The position numbers were made by a program, and so were the translations under genes. Below are positions 15,587 to 24,341 of a stretch of DNA of 64,000 nucleotides, piece after piece (the stretch's first letter is position 1; each line of letters starts with the position of its first letter). The DNA is from CAJCIY01 sp964245825 (GTDB lineage: Bacteria > Actinomycetota > Actinomycetes > Mycobacteriales > CAJCIY01), in the NCBI GenBank assembly GCA_964245825.1, contig CAXTNT010000004.1, positions 1 to 64,000 of the forward strand, in the 5' to 3' direction. The notes below the pieces were generated by a model. That model saw nothing but the letters and a program-made list of their open reading frames with translations, did no database searches and was not told where the DNA came from.

Positions 15587-17200
15587 TCACACAGTCGGGC
15601 GTCGCAGCAACCGGCGCGCACCGGCCGCGCCGCCCAGCGCGACCACCGCTCCGAGGAGCACGCCGAGCGCCGCGTCGCGGAATGCGGTGGAGCTCATGCC
15701 GGTCCGGCTGTCGGCCGCGTTGCTCAGTGCGCAGGGGGTGCGCGCGGCCGCGGCGCTGCCCGCGGGAGCGACATAGCGGTAGGCCCTGGTCCCGCTGCTG
15801 CCGTTCGGGTTGGTGACGGTCACGGTCACCACTCCGGCCACGTGGGCGGGGGTGACGGCGGTCAGCACGGTGGGGGCGGCGGCCTGGACGTGGGAGGCGG
15901 CTACGCCGCCGAAGCGGACCGTCGTGCCGGCACCGAAGCCGGTCCCCTGGACGACGACCGTCTGTCCGCCGGCGCTGGGGCCGCTGGTAGCCGCGATCGA
16001 GGCGATGGTGGGTCCACCCGGCGGGATGTACGTGTAGCCACCCGGCAGGGTCGCGTGGCCGCTCGGCTGCCCGATGACGACGTCAGCGGGTCCCGCCGTG
16101 TCCGCCGGGGTGGTGGCGGAGATCGCCGTCCCACCGCCGCCGACGACGACGTGCGTCGCGGGCCTGCCGTCGAAGGTCACGGCGGCGGCCGGGGTGAACC
16201 CGTGGCCCACGATCGTGACCCGCTGACCGCCCGCGGTGGGTCCCTGGTCCGGGTCGATCGCGAGGACGGTCGGAGCGGGGACGACCGCGGCGCGTCGCGA
16301 CGACGTACCGGGGCCGGTCGCGGTGGAGCCCGGCTGACTGCCCGGCCCGGTTTCGGGAGCAGTCCCTGAGCCGGTGCCCGGCGCGGTGTCCGGTGTGCTC
16401 TGTCCGCCTCCGCCGGTGGGCGGTGCGGTCGTTCCACTGGACGCTGCCGGCCGTGAGCACGTCGTGTGGGCGAGGGCGACGCTCCCGAGTGGGACGTCGA
16501 CCGCGGTCCCCACCACCGGCACGGTGGCGTGCAGGGTGAGTGAGACCAGGAGCCCGGTCGCGCTGGCGGTGGTGGTCGTGGAGGCGTGCGGCGAGCTCAC
16601 CGACGCGGTGACCTCGGCGCCGGTCAGGCCGCCGACCGACACGGGGATCTGCGCCGTTGCGCCGGCGGCCGCGTCGACCGCCCTGCCGCCCAGGGTCACC
16701 CGGCTCTGGCTCGTCCGGGCGACCTGCGCGCCCCCGCTCGGGCAGCCGACGGTGCCGGAGATCTCGTCGGCGGTCAGCAGGGTCGTACCGAAGCCGGTGA
16801 TGTCCGCGCTGCTGACCTCCGACCGGGCCGAGGTCGAGGTCGCGGTGCGCGTCGCGGCGTTTGTGGCCACCCCGACCCGGGCGGTGGCGGCGCCGGCTCC
16901 ACTGGCGCTGAGCCCCGCTCCGTTGCTCGCCGTGCCCGGGCTCGCGGGCGCCGTGACGAGCGGGCTCGAGGCCGAGAGGCCGAGCCCGAGAGACAGCCCC
17001 GACGCGGACGAATGCCCGGTCAGCGACACCTGGGCGGCGTGCGCTTCGGCACCTCCGCCAGACGTCGCCGTGGCGGCGGAGCCCGGTGGGGCGAAGGCGA
17101 CCGCCGCACCGCCCAGCACCCCGACGACGGCGAGCAGGGCGAGTCGGGGGCGGCTGGCTGGCTGGCTGTTGGGGCTGGTTGAGGTTGGTGTCGTCCACAT
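15587..17200 (-). CDS. secreted protein with two IPT/TIG domains and C-terminal anchor
   Basis: A 537-residue exported protein. It has an N-terminal signal sequence (about 15-45), an Ala/Ser/Thr-rich region to about 260, a Pro/Gly/Thr-rich linker, then two immunoglobulin-like IPT/TIG repeats (about 315-400 and 405-485) seen as VLAIDPDQGPTAGGQRVTIV and ATSGPSAGGQTVVVQGTGFG, and finally a hydrophobic helix with GARRLLRR at the end. IPT/TIG domains serve as surface adhesive or structural modules. The start at ATG 17200 places the signal peptide correctly, but no clear Shine-Dalgarno sequence is visible. The gene ends 25 bp from the convergent GGDEF-EAL gene. Confidence 0.8.
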   Translation of the reverse strand: MWTTPTSTSPNSQPASRPRLALLAVVGVLGGAAVAFAPPGSAATATSGGGAEAHAAQVSLTGHSSASGLSLGLGLSASSPLVTAPASPGTASNGAGLSASGAGAATARVGVATNAATRTATSTSARSEVSSADITGFGTTLLTADEISGTVGCPSGGAQVARTSQSRVTLGGRAVDAAAGATAQIPVSVGGLTGAEVTASVSSPHASTTTTASATGLLVSLTLHATVPVVGTAVDVPLGSVALAHTTCSRPAASSGTTAPPTGGGGQSTPDTAPGTGSGTAPETGPGSQPGSTATGPGTSSRRAAVVPAPTVLAIDPDQGPTAGGQRVTIVGHGFTPAAAVTFDGRPATHVVVGGGGTAISATTPADTAGPADVVIGQPSGHATLPGGYTYIPPGGPTIASIAATSGPSAGGQTVVVQGTGFGAGTTVRFGGVAASHVQAAAPTVLTAVTPAHVAGVVTVTVTNPNGSSGTRAYRYVAPAGSAAAARTPCALSNAADSRTGMSSTAFRDAALGVLLGAVVALGGAAGARRLLRRPTV

Positions 17201-17447
17201 GCCGGAGAGGGTCGGCCAATGTCCGTTTTGCGCTGATACGCCGGTCGAGTGTGGTGCACGGGACCATCTCGGGAAGGGGGCCGCGACACCCACTCGGATA
17301 GACCCGTTTGAGCGCGGACGCCGCCTTCCTTCAGGTCCGAGTCAGAGTGTGGCGTCCTCGGGGCGGCGGCTGGTTCTGACTCATCGCGGGGGCGGGGACT
17401 CGCCTCACTGGCTATCCTCGGGACAAGTCAGGGGGTACGCTGCGGGG

Positions 17448-17927
17448 ATGGCAGTCCTGGAGGGAAAGCTCGCGGACCGTGACTCCTGGTCGACGGCCGG
17501 GCACTGCCCGGTCGAGCGGGCGATGGACGTGGTGGGCACGAAGACCTCGATGCTGCTCATGCGGGAGGCCTACTACGGCACGACGCGTTTCGACGACTTC
17601 GCCCAGCGGGTCGGGGTCACCGAAGCCGCTGCCGCCGCCAGGCTCCGCGATCTCGTCTCCGCCGGGCTGCTGACCCGACGCCCGTACCAGGAGCCCGGAC
17701 AGCGGACCCGTCAGGAGTATGTCCTGACGGAGGCCGGCCGAGACCTGCTGCCGGTCGTCCTGGGCCTGTTCGACTGGGGCAACAAGCACCTGCCCGGGCG
17801 GCCCCGGCTGCGGGCCGCGCATCACGGCTGTGGCGCGGGCGTCCACGTCGAGGCCCGCTGCACCGCCGGCCACGACGTGCCGCTCGACGAGCTCGCGGTC
17901 CGGGTCCGGCCACGCGCCGGCTCCTGA
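17448..17927 (+). CDS. HxlR-family winged-helix regulator
   Basis: A 159-residue DNA-binding protein with an HxlR-type winged helix. The N-terminal Cys of the family is in TAGHCPVERAMDVVG, followed by the recognition-helix region FDDFAQRVGVTEAAAAARL, the loop segment SAGLLTRRPYQEPGQRTRQEYVLTEAG and a Cys/His-rich tail (HHGCGAGVHVEARCTAGHDV) that is unusual. HxlR proteins respond to electrophiles or other stress signals. It lies 50 bp upstream of an MFS exporter with a 13-bp palindrome in between, so it is the obvious candidate regulator of that exporter. The start has only a distant AGGGGG. Confidence 0.85.
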   Translation: MAVLEGKLADRDSWSTAGHCPVERAMDVVGTKTSMLLMREAYYGTTRFDDFAQRVGVTEAAAAARLRDLVSAGLLTRRPYQEPGQRTRQEYVLTEAGRDLLPVVLGLFDWGNKHLPGRPRLRAAHHGCGAGVHVEARCTAGHDVPLDELAVRVRPRAGS

Positions 17928-17941
17928 CCGGACCGGCTGTC

Positions 17942-17969
17942 TTGCACACAGCATAGTCAGCCGCTACGG
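17942..17969 (+). promoter_or_regulatory. candidate promoter of the MFS exporter
   Basis: TTGCAC (17942-17947) and TACGGT (17964-17969) are spaced by 16 bp and match vegetative -35 and -10 elements reasonably. Initiation about 7 nt downstream would fall at or just before the ATG at 17978, giving a leaderless message. The -10 lies inside the spacer of the palindrome at 17949-17983. Confidence 0.4.
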
Positions 17970-17983
17970 TGCTGACTATGCTG
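17949..17983 (+). promoter_or_regulatory. 13-bp perfect palindrome overlapping the exporter start codon
   Basis: CAGCATAGTCAGC (17949-17961) and its exact complement GCTGACTATGCTG (17971-17983) flank a 9-bp spacer. The right arm contains the ATG of the MFS gene at 17978-17980. The position between a regulator gene and its probable target, over the likely promoter, is that of a repressor operator; the same hairpin in RNA could also hide the start codon. Confidence 0.75.
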
Positions 17984-19447
17984 AATAATAGCCAGCGGGC
18001 ACTCGCCACCGCGGCCCTGCCGGCCGCACCGACCGCTGCCCCGGCCGGCCACCGGGTCCCGCGCGAGGGCGCGGTCCTGTTCGTGCTGTCGATGGCCGCC
18101 TTCATGGCGAGCCTGGACGTGTTCATCGTCAACGTGGCCTTCGACAACATCGGGCGGGACTTCGCTCACTCCTCGCTGTCGGACCTCTCGTGGGTGCTGA
18201 ACGCCTACGCCATCGTGTACGCGGCACTGCTGGTGCCCTTCGGACGGATCGCCGACAGGGTCGGCCGACGGAAGGTCTTCCTCGGCGGTCTCACTCTCTT
18301 CACGGTGGCCAGCGCCGCCTGTGCGGCCAGCCCCGGCCTGTGGTGGCTGGTGAGCTTCCGCGTACTGCAGGCCGCCGGGGCCGCCGCCCTGACGCCCACC
18401 AGCCTCGGCCTGCTGGTCGCCGCGACCTCGCCCGAGCGGCGCGTGCGCGCCGTCCGGCTGTGGGCCGCCGTCGGTGGGCTGGCCGCCGCGGCGGGGCCGG
18501 TCGTCGGCGGTCTGCTCGTGGCCGCCTCCTGGCGCTGGGTGTTCCTGGTCAACGCGCCGGTCGGCGTGCTCGCCGTCGTCGCGGCCGCCCGGATCGTTCC
18601 GGACTCACGCGACGCGACCGTGACGCGGACGCCCGACGCGGTCGGCGCGGTCATCCTGGCCGGTTCGATCGGCGCGCTCTCGCTCGGGCTGGTCAAGAGC
18701 GGGGACTGGGGCTGGGGGAGCGTCGACACCGTCACGTCGCTCGTCGTGGCAGCCCTGCTCGCGCTGTGGTTCGGTGAGCGCTCGCTGCACCACCACACGC
18801 CGATCGTCGAGCCCGCCCTCGTCCGGGTCCGCACCTTCGGCTTCGCGAACCTGGCGATGCTGCTGTTCAGCGTCGGCTTCGCCGCGTCGCTGCTCATCCA
18901 GATCCTGTGGATGCAGCAGGTCTGGCACTACTCCGCGCTGCGGACCGGTCTGGGGGTCGCGCCGGGGCCCTGCATGGTCCCGCTGGTGGCGACGTCCGTG
19001 CAGCGGTACGGCCGGCGGGTGCCGGCGAGCTGGCTCGCCGCCGCGGGGTGCCTCTGCTTCGCGGTGGGCCCGCTGCTCACGCTGACGTTGGTCGGCCAGC
19101 ACCCGGCGTACGCGTCGGCGATCCTGCCGGGCTGGCTGATCGGCGGCGTCGGGGTGGGGCTGGCTCTGCCGACGCTGCTGTCGTCCGCCACCGTCGACCT
19201 GCCGCCCGGCCGGGTGTCCACCGGCAGCGGCATCATCAACATGACCCGGCAGATCGGGTTCGTGCTGGGGGTCAGCGTCCTGGTCGCCCTCCTCGGCACG
19301 CCCACGTCGTACGCCGGTGCGCACCGTGCCTTCACGCACGGGTGGTGGGCCATCGCGGCGCTCGAGACGTTGGCGGCCGTGGCCGCGCTGGGCATCACCG
19401 GGCTTCCTACCGTGGGGGGCCGACCCACACGGTCTGCACGTTGGTGA
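17978..19447 (+). CDS. DHA2-type MFS drug exporter
   Basis: A 489-residue inner-membrane protein of the major facilitator superfamily, drug:H+ antiporter-2 type with about 14 helices. It has the helix-1 signature FMASLDVFIVNVAF, WVLNAYAIVYAALLVPFGRIADRVGRRKVF (the loop 2-3 motif A is GRIADRVGRRK), and an antiporter motif C region with AAAGPVVGGLLV. It is expected to export a hydrophobic toxicant or metabolite. The ATG at 17978 lies inside a palindrome; no Shine-Dalgarno sequence is visible, in line with leaderless translation. The 3' end overlaps the convergent aldehyde dehydrogenase gene by 41 bp. Confidence 0.9.
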   Translation: MLNNSQRALATAALPAAPTAAPAGHRVPREGAVLFVLSMAAFMASLDVFIVNVAFDNIGRDFAHSSLSDLSWVLNAYAIVYAALLVPFGRIADRVGRRKVFLGGLTLFTVASAACAASPGLWWLVSFRVLQAAGAAALTPTSLGLLVAATSPERRVRAVRLWAAVGGLAAAAGPVVGGLLVAASWRWVFLVNAPVGVLAVVAAARIVPDSRDATVTRTPDAVGAVILAGSIGALSLGLVKSGDWGWGSVDTVTSLVVAALLALWFGERSLHHHTPIVEPALVRVRTFGFANLAMLLFSVGFAASLLIQILWMQQVWHYSALRTGLGVAPGPCMVPLVATSVQRYGRRVPASWLAAAGCLCFAVGPLLTLTLVGQHPAYASAILPGWLIGGVGVGLALPTLLSSATVDLPPGRVSTGSGIINMTRQIGFVLGVSVLVALLGTPTSYAGAHRAFTHGWWAIAALETLAAVAALGITGLPTVGGRPTRSARW

Positions 19448-20780
19448 ACTCGCGGATGCCGACGGTCGCCAGCTCGCGGCCGTAGCCGGAGTGCTTGACC
19501 CCGCCGAACGGCAGGCGCGGGTCGCTCGCGGTCATCCCGTTCACGAACACCGCACCGGACTCGACCTGACGGGCGAAGCGCTTGCCGCGCTCCACGTCCG
19601 CGGTCCAGACGTTGCCGCCCAGGCCGTACTCGCTGTCGTTGACGAGCTCGAGCGCGTGCTCCTCGTCCCGGGCCACCATGATCGGCGCGAGCGGGCCGAA
19701 CGTCTCCTCCCGCCAGACCGGGAGCGCCGGGTCGGTGACCACGACCACGACGGGGTCGAAGAACCAGCCCGCGCCCGGTCGGGGTCCGCCCTCGACCAGC
19801 ACGGTCAGCTCGGCCCCGCGGGACCGTTCGAGCTGGTCGGCCAGCTGCGCGCGCAGGTCCTCACGCGCCATCGGTCCCACGTCGGTCGACTCCTCGGACG
19901 GGTCGCCGACCGACAGGGCCCGTACTCCTGTGGTGAAGGCCTCGACGAAGGCCCCCTGCACCTGTGGCAGCACGATGAACCGCTTCGCCGCGATGCAGGA
20001 CTGGCCCGTGTTCTGGAACCGGGCCGTCACCGCCGCCTTGGCGGCAGCCGCCACGTCGGCGTCGTCCAGCACGACGAAGGCGTCCGAGCCGCCGAGCTCC
20101 AGCACCGTCTTCTTCCACACCCCGCCCGCGGTCGCCGCCACCGACGCCCCCGCGCGGGTCGAGCCGGTCAGGGTGACCGCGGCGATGCGGTCGTCGCGGA
20201 TCACCTCGGCGGTGTCCGCCACGCTGCACACGAGGTGGGAGACCAGGCCGGTCGGCGCCCCGGCGTCGAGGAACACCCGCGCCAGCGCCTCCCCGACCCC
20301 GAGCGTGTTCTCCGCATGCTTGACGACGACCGCGTTGCCGGCCATCAACGCCGGCGCGGCGTGCCGGAACACCTGCCAGTACGGGAAGTTCCACGGCATG
20401 ATCGCCAACACCGTGCCCAGCGGCAGATACGACACGTAGGACTCGGCAGCGCCGGCGGGGTGCGGCTCGTCGGCGAGCATCGCCGGCGCCTCGGTGGCGA
20501 AGTACTCGCAGGCCGCGGCGCACTTCTCGACCTCGGCGCGGGCCTGGCGGATCGGCTTGCCCATCTCGCTGGTCGCCAGGGCAGCGAGCGGCTCCTGCCG
20601 TTCGCGCAGGACGGCTGCGACCGCCCGCAGTGTCGTCGCACGGTGCCCGAGGTCGGTCCGCCGCCACGTCCGGGACGCGCCGAGAGCCGCGTCCAGGAGA
20701 GCGTCGCGCGCCGCCGCGTCGGGAACCGGCCAGGTAGAGACGACGGTGCCGGAGGCGGGGTCGATCGAGGAGAGGTCCAT
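19407..20780 (-). CDS. NAD(P)-dependent aldehyde (succinate-semialdehyde type) dehydrogenase
   Basis: A 457-residue soluble enzyme of the ALDH superfamily, most like the succinate-semialdehyde dehydrogenase branch. Visible features are MPWNFPYWQVFRHAAPALMAGN, the Rossmann-type LTGSTRAG, the catalytic Glu in LELGGSDAF, the catalytic Cys in NTGQSCIAAKRF, and EETFGPLAP near the end. It oxidises an aldehyde to the acid with nicotinamide cofactor; the substrate is not certain. Start at the ATG 20780. Its 3' end overlaps the convergent exporter gene by 41 bp, so the two are probably not strongly expressed together. Confidence 0.9.
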   Translation of the reverse strand: MDLSSIDPASGTVVSTWPVPDAAARDALLDAALGASRTWRRTDLGHRATTLRAVAAVLRERQEPLAALATSEMGKPIRQARAEVEKCAAACEYFATEAPAMLADEPHPAGAAESYVSYLPLGTVLAIMPWNFPYWQVFRHAAPALMAGNAVVVKHAENTLGVGEALARVFLDAGAPTGLVSHLVCSVADTAEVIRDDRIAAVTLTGSTRAGASVAATAGGVWKKTVLELGGSDAFVVLDDADVAAAAKAAVTARFQNTGQSCIAAKRFIVLPQVQGAFVEAFTTGVRALSVGDPSEESTDVGPMAREDLRAQLADQLERSRGAELTVLVEGGPRPGAGWFFDPVVVVVTDPALPVWREETFGPLAPIMVARDEEHALELVNDSEYGLGGNVWTADVERGKRFARQVESGAVFVNGMTASDPRLPFGGVKHSGYGRELATVGIREFTNVQTVWVGPPR

Positions 20781-20802
20781 CGCCCGAGCGTAGGACGTGC
20801 GC

Positions 20803-20966
20803 TCAGCGCGGCCCGTCGTGCCAGAGCCCGACGACGTTGCCGGCCGGGTCCCGGAAGGCGGCCAGCCAGAGGGTTCCCGCCGGCTCGGGATCCGAGACCA
20901 GCTGCCGCCGCCCAGCAAGCAGCACCGCGTGTCGGCGGTCGACCCGGGCGCCCTCGCCGGAACGTG
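20803..20966 (-). pseudogene. C-terminal remnant of a VOC/glyoxalase-fold protein
   Basis: The minus strand encodes a short tail with WLAAFRDPAGNVVGLWHDG before a stop at 20803-20805. This is the typical last strand and metal-ligand turn (DPxGN) of a vicinal-oxygen-chelate domain. Upstream the frame runs into the start of the divergent UbiA gene with no room for the rest of the domain. It is the second VOC relic in the window. Confidence 0.5.
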
Positions 20967-21899
20967 ATGAGGGACACATCGGGTCCGCCGGAGCCTGCGG
21001 TCGTGGGTGCGGCGCGCGAATCGGCTGGGTACGGTGCCCAGGTGCGCCGTGGCCGGCAGAGGGCCGAGGCCGGGCAGCCCGTTCCGGCCGCGGCCCTGGC
21101 CCTGCTGGCGGCCAGCCATCCGTTGCCGGCCGCGGCGGTCACCGCGCTGGCCGGCGCGCTCGCCGCCGCGAGCGGCCGCGGCGTCGTCGGCACCGCGCAG
21201 GTGGTCGCGGCCTTCGCTGCGGGCCAGCTCTCGGTGGGCTGGTGCAACGACTGGCTCGACGCCGGTCGCGACGCCGCGGTGGGTCGGCGCGACAAGCCCG
21301 TCGCGGCCGGCGTCGTCCCGGTCGCGACGGTGCGGGCCGCGGCGCTGACCGCCCTCGTGGCGTCCGTCCCGCTGTCGCTGCTGCTCGGCCCGCAGGCCGG
21401 CGGCCTGCACCTGCTCGCGGTCGCGTCGGCCTGGGCCTACGACCTCGGGCTGAAGTCCACGGCCGCGTCCTTCCTGCCGTACGCGGTCTCCTTCGGGCTG
21501 CTCCCCAGCATCGTCACGCTGCCGCGCACCGGCGCGCCGTGGTGGGCGAGCGCCGCCGCGGTGCTGCTCGGCGTCGGTGCGCACTTGGCGAACGCGCTGC
21601 CCGACCTGGAGGACGACCGGCGTACGGGCATCCAGAACCTGCCGCTGCGCCTCGGCAGCAGGGTGACCGCCGGGCTTGCGGCGACGTTGCTGCTCACCGG
21701 CACCCTGGTGCTCGCCGCCGGTCCACCCGGCCGGCCGGGCCTGCTGGGCATCGTGACGCTCGCCGCGGCAGCGCTGCTGACGGCGGGCGGTCTCGTGGTT
21801 GGGCGGCGTCGCGGCTCGCGTGCGCCGTTCGGCGCCGCCCTCGCGGTGGCGGCCCTCGACGTCGCCTTGCTGGTCGCGCGCGGCCATCAGCTCGCCTGA
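20967..21899 (+). CDS. UbiA-family prenyltransferase
   Basis: A 310-residue integral membrane protein with eight or nine helices that transfers a prenyl group to an aromatic or other acceptor. The two Asp-rich motifs needed to bind Mg-diphosphate are clear: NDWLDAGRDAAVGRRDKP (NDxxDxxxD) and DLEDDRRTGIQNLP (DxxxD). The first 50 residues are hydrophilic and may not all be translated, since ATG 20967 has no good ribosome site and a GTG near 21003 is possible. No menaquinone or heme O genes lie nearby, so the acceptor is unknown. Confidence 0.82.
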   Translation: MRDTSGPPEPAVVGAARESAGYGAQVRRGRQRAEAGQPVPAAALALLAASHPLPAAAVTALAGALAAASGRGVVGTAQVVAAFAAGQLSVGWCNDWLDAGRDAAVGRRDKPVAAGVVPVATVRAAALTALVASVPLSLLLGPQAGGLHLLAVASAWAYDLGLKSTAASFLPYAVSFGLLPSIVTLPRTGAPWWASAAAVLLGVGAHLANALPDLEDDRRTGIQNLPLRLGSRVTAGLAATLLLTGTLVLAAGPPGRPGLLGIVTLAAAALLTAGGLVVGRRRGSRAPFGAALAVAALDVALLVARGHQLA

Positions 21900-21976
21900 C
21901 AGTGCCCCCGTCGAGATCGACGGCCGCCGAGTGATAGGACTCGCCACACCGGAAGAGACCAGCGTGAGGTGGCGAC

Positions 21977-23209
21977 ATGGGCAAGCAGATCGTGCTGTGT
22001 CTGGACGGGACCAGCAACACGGTGCGGTCCGCGGACAACACCAACGTGTTGAGGACCTACCAGCTGCTGGATCGGACGGACCCGGCCAGGCAGATCTCGT
22101 ACTACCAGCCCGGGGTGGGCACCTTCAGCTCGTCCGGGGCGTGGACTCCGGCCGGCCGCCGGCTCTCGAAGCTTCTCGGGCTGGGATTCGGACTCGGGCT
22201 GCGCCAGAACCTGGGCGACGCGTACGCATTCCTGATGGCGAACTACGAGCCGGGTGACGACCTCTACGTGTTCGGGTTCAGTCGCGGTGCGTACACGGCG
22301 CGGGCACTGACGGGGATGCTGGCGGCGTTCGGGCTGTTCCGGCCCGGCGCCGAGAACCTCATCCCGTACGCCATCGCGGCCATGTCGGGGGGAAATCCCG
22401 ACACCGCGCCGCGGACCGGGCCGGCTGCGTCGCCGACGGGCGGCGACCCGCCGCGAGCGGGCGCCACCGCCCAGTCCAGAGACACCGACGATCCGCTGTG
22501 GTCTCTCGTCTTCGAGTACGCCGACACGTTCGCGCGGCGGGGCGCGAACGGCGGCATCTCCGTGCCGGTGCGTTTCCTCGGCATCTGGGACACGGTCGAG
22601 GCTGCCGGCACCCTGCGCGGGCAGATCGTCTGGCCGTACACGCGGCACCTCGCGCACGTCGAGATCGTCCGCCACGCGATCTCGATCGACGAGTGGCGCC
22701 GGCCCTTCGCGAGCTACCCGGTCTCGCCGCTCACGCCGGAGCCGGGCATCGAGCCCCAGGACCTGCGGCAGGTCTGGTTCGCAGGTGTGCACTCCGACGT
22801 CGGCGGCATGTTCGCGACCGGCGCGCGGCTGTCCGACATCCCGCTCAAGTGGATGTCGCAGGCGGCGGTCGAGGCCGGCCTCCGGGTGAGCCCGGCCGCC
22901 TTCGAGACCGTCCAGAGGCAGGTCACTCTCGAGGATGCCACCGGGGCCATCCACCGGATGTCGCCGATCTGGCTGCTGGCCGGTGGCCGGCGGACCCGGA
23001 AGGTCCCCGCCGATGCGCTCATCCACGGCAGCGTCGCCGCCCGGACAGCCAGCGACCCGGCGTACCGGCGTCGCCTCCCGGCGAATCCCGCCTTCACCGA
23101 CGAGGACTGGCAGACCAGCCTGGTCCAGCCCCACGGCGAACCCCCGGCATCCGCTGCGGATGCCGGGGGGTCGGGTGCCGGCGGAGAGGCGCCGGCGGAG
23201 CTGTCCTAA
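21977..23209 (+). CDS. DUF2235 alpha/beta hydrolase
   Basis: A 410-residue protein of the DUF2235 family, an uncharacterised alpha/beta-hydrolase group that includes type VI secretion phospholipase effectors of the Tle1 kind. The N-terminus KQIVLCLDGTSNTV is diagnostic, and the nucleophile is Ser102 in VFGFSRGAYTAR, followed by FLGIWDTVEA and WFAGVHSDVGG, which carry the likely acid and His. There is no signal peptide and no secretion genes nearby, so a role in cellular lipid metabolism is as likely as toxicity. GAGGTGG precedes the ATG. The gene ends on a TAA that overlaps the stop of the convergent gene by 4 bp. Confidence 0.85.
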   Translation: MGKQIVLCLDGTSNTVRSADNTNVLRTYQLLDRTDPARQISYYQPGVGTFSSSGAWTPAGRRLSKLLGLGFGLGLRQNLGDAYAFLMANYEPGDDLYVFGFSRGAYTARALTGMLAAFGLFRPGAENLIPYAIAAMSGGNPDTAPRTGPAASPTGGDPPRAGATAQSRDTDDPLWSLVFEYADTFARRGANGGISVPVRFLGIWDTVEAAGTLRGQIVWPYTRHLAHVEIVRHAISIDEWRRPFASYPVSPLTPEPGIEPQDLRQVWFAGVHSDVGGMFATGARLSDIPLKWMSQAAVEAGLRVSPAAFETVQRQVTLEDATGAIHRMSPIWLLAGGRRTRKVPADALIHGSVAARTASDPAYRRRLPANPAFTDEDWQTSLVQPHGEPPASAADAGGSGAGGEAPAELS

Positions 23210-24117
23210 CTCAGGGTCACGACCTTGTGCATGCCCATGAACGCGTGCGGCAGGCCGGTGTCCGGGTCCGTGATGAAGCACAGCAGTGCGTACGTGCCGG
23301 CCGGCAGGCTGTAGCTGAACAGCTGCGACTCACCGGGGCTGAGGAGGCCGCTGTCCGCCTCAGGTCCGTCCGCGGCGAAGGCGGGCGGGCCCTTCGGGGC
23401 GGTGCCGGCGACGACCTCGTCGAAGTAGGTCTGGAGTTCCTTGTCGGTGGTTCCGGGTGCCACCGGAATGATGTCCAGGAAGTGGATGTCGTCGGCGTCG
23501 TCACCCACGTAGTTCGTGAGGGTGACCGTCCCGGCGGCCGCCAGCTTGCCGGGGTTGGGGAAGAAGTGCATGTTCTTCATGAGCACGGTGCCGTGGCTGG
23601 CGGGCGCGCGGTGCGGGACCACCGGTCCGTGGACGGTGAGCGGAACCGCGTCGCTGGCGAGCTTGTCCCCGGGCAGGTCGATGTTGGTCAGGTAGTAGCT
23701 GCCGGCCACCAGATCCGAGGAGAAGGTGCCGACCTGCCCCCCGTCTACCTCGACACCGCCGTACAGGATCGTGTCCTGGGCCAGGGCCGTGGTGAAGGCG
23801 GGGGTGCTGAAGCCGCCGGCGGCGAGCAGGTCGCTCTGCAGCGACTCGATCGTGACCCCTGGGCGCAGGCTCAGCAACTGCACCGCGGCCCCCGGATGGA
23901 CGGTCGCGTGCGACGTGATGGAGAAGGTGGTCCACCCTGCGGAGATGTCGTGCGTGGCGACCTTGGTCGGGCCCCCACCGGCGACGACCGAGATCACCGG
24001 CACCGGGGAGTTGCCGCTGGCGGACGCCGAGGTCGCTGCCATCCCTACACCACCGAGCAGGGCGACTGCACCGGCGAGCACGGTGGCGCGGCGCGTCAGC
24101 CCCTGAACTGCGTTCAT
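23206..24117 (-). CDS. secreted protein of unknown function
   Basis: A 303-residue exported protein with a clear signal peptide (RR near residue 9, hydrophobic 12-30, cleavage after SASASG). The mature part is a beta-rich domain with VLMKNMHFFPNPGKL, YVGDDADDIHFLDIIPVAPG and a C-terminal LCFITDPDTGLPHAFMGMHK. The His and Met residues near the end recall cupredoxin-like copper sites, but I cannot make a firm family assignment. Start at ATG 24117 behind AGGAGGAGG, the strongest ribosome site in this area. It is divergent from the LAL regulator and convergent, with a 4-bp stop overlap, to the DUF2235 gene. Confidence 0.8.
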   Translation of the reverse strand: MNAVQGLTRRATVLAGAVALLGGVGMAATSASASGNSPVPVISVVAGGGPTKVATHDISAGWTTFSITSHATVHPGAAVQLLSLRPGVTIESLQSDLLAAGGFSTPAFTTALAQDTILYGGVEVDGGQVGTFSSDLVAGSYYLTNIDLPGDKLASDAVPLTVHGPVVPHRAPASHGTVLMKNMHFFPNPGKLAAAGTVTLTNYVGDDADDIHFLDIIPVAPGTTDKELQTYFDEVVAGTAPKGPPAFAADGPEADSGLLSPGESQLFSYSLPAGTYALLCFITDPDTGLPHAFMGMHKVVTLS

Positions 24118-24341
24118 CACATCCTCCTCCTGCGGCAGCCCCCTGGCCGCCCGATGCAGGTGACGGTAGGGAATTCCACTCACCGACGAACCCGGGAAAT
24201 CCCTAGTACCGGTCCGAACGGAGGGCGGCTCCCGCGTTCGGACGAACGCGGGTAGGCCGACCGGCGCACCCGGTGCCCGCGGGCCGAACTCGATCGTCCA
24301 TTTGACGCATAAGCGGACGTTCTGCGCCGTAGTGTTCCGTC

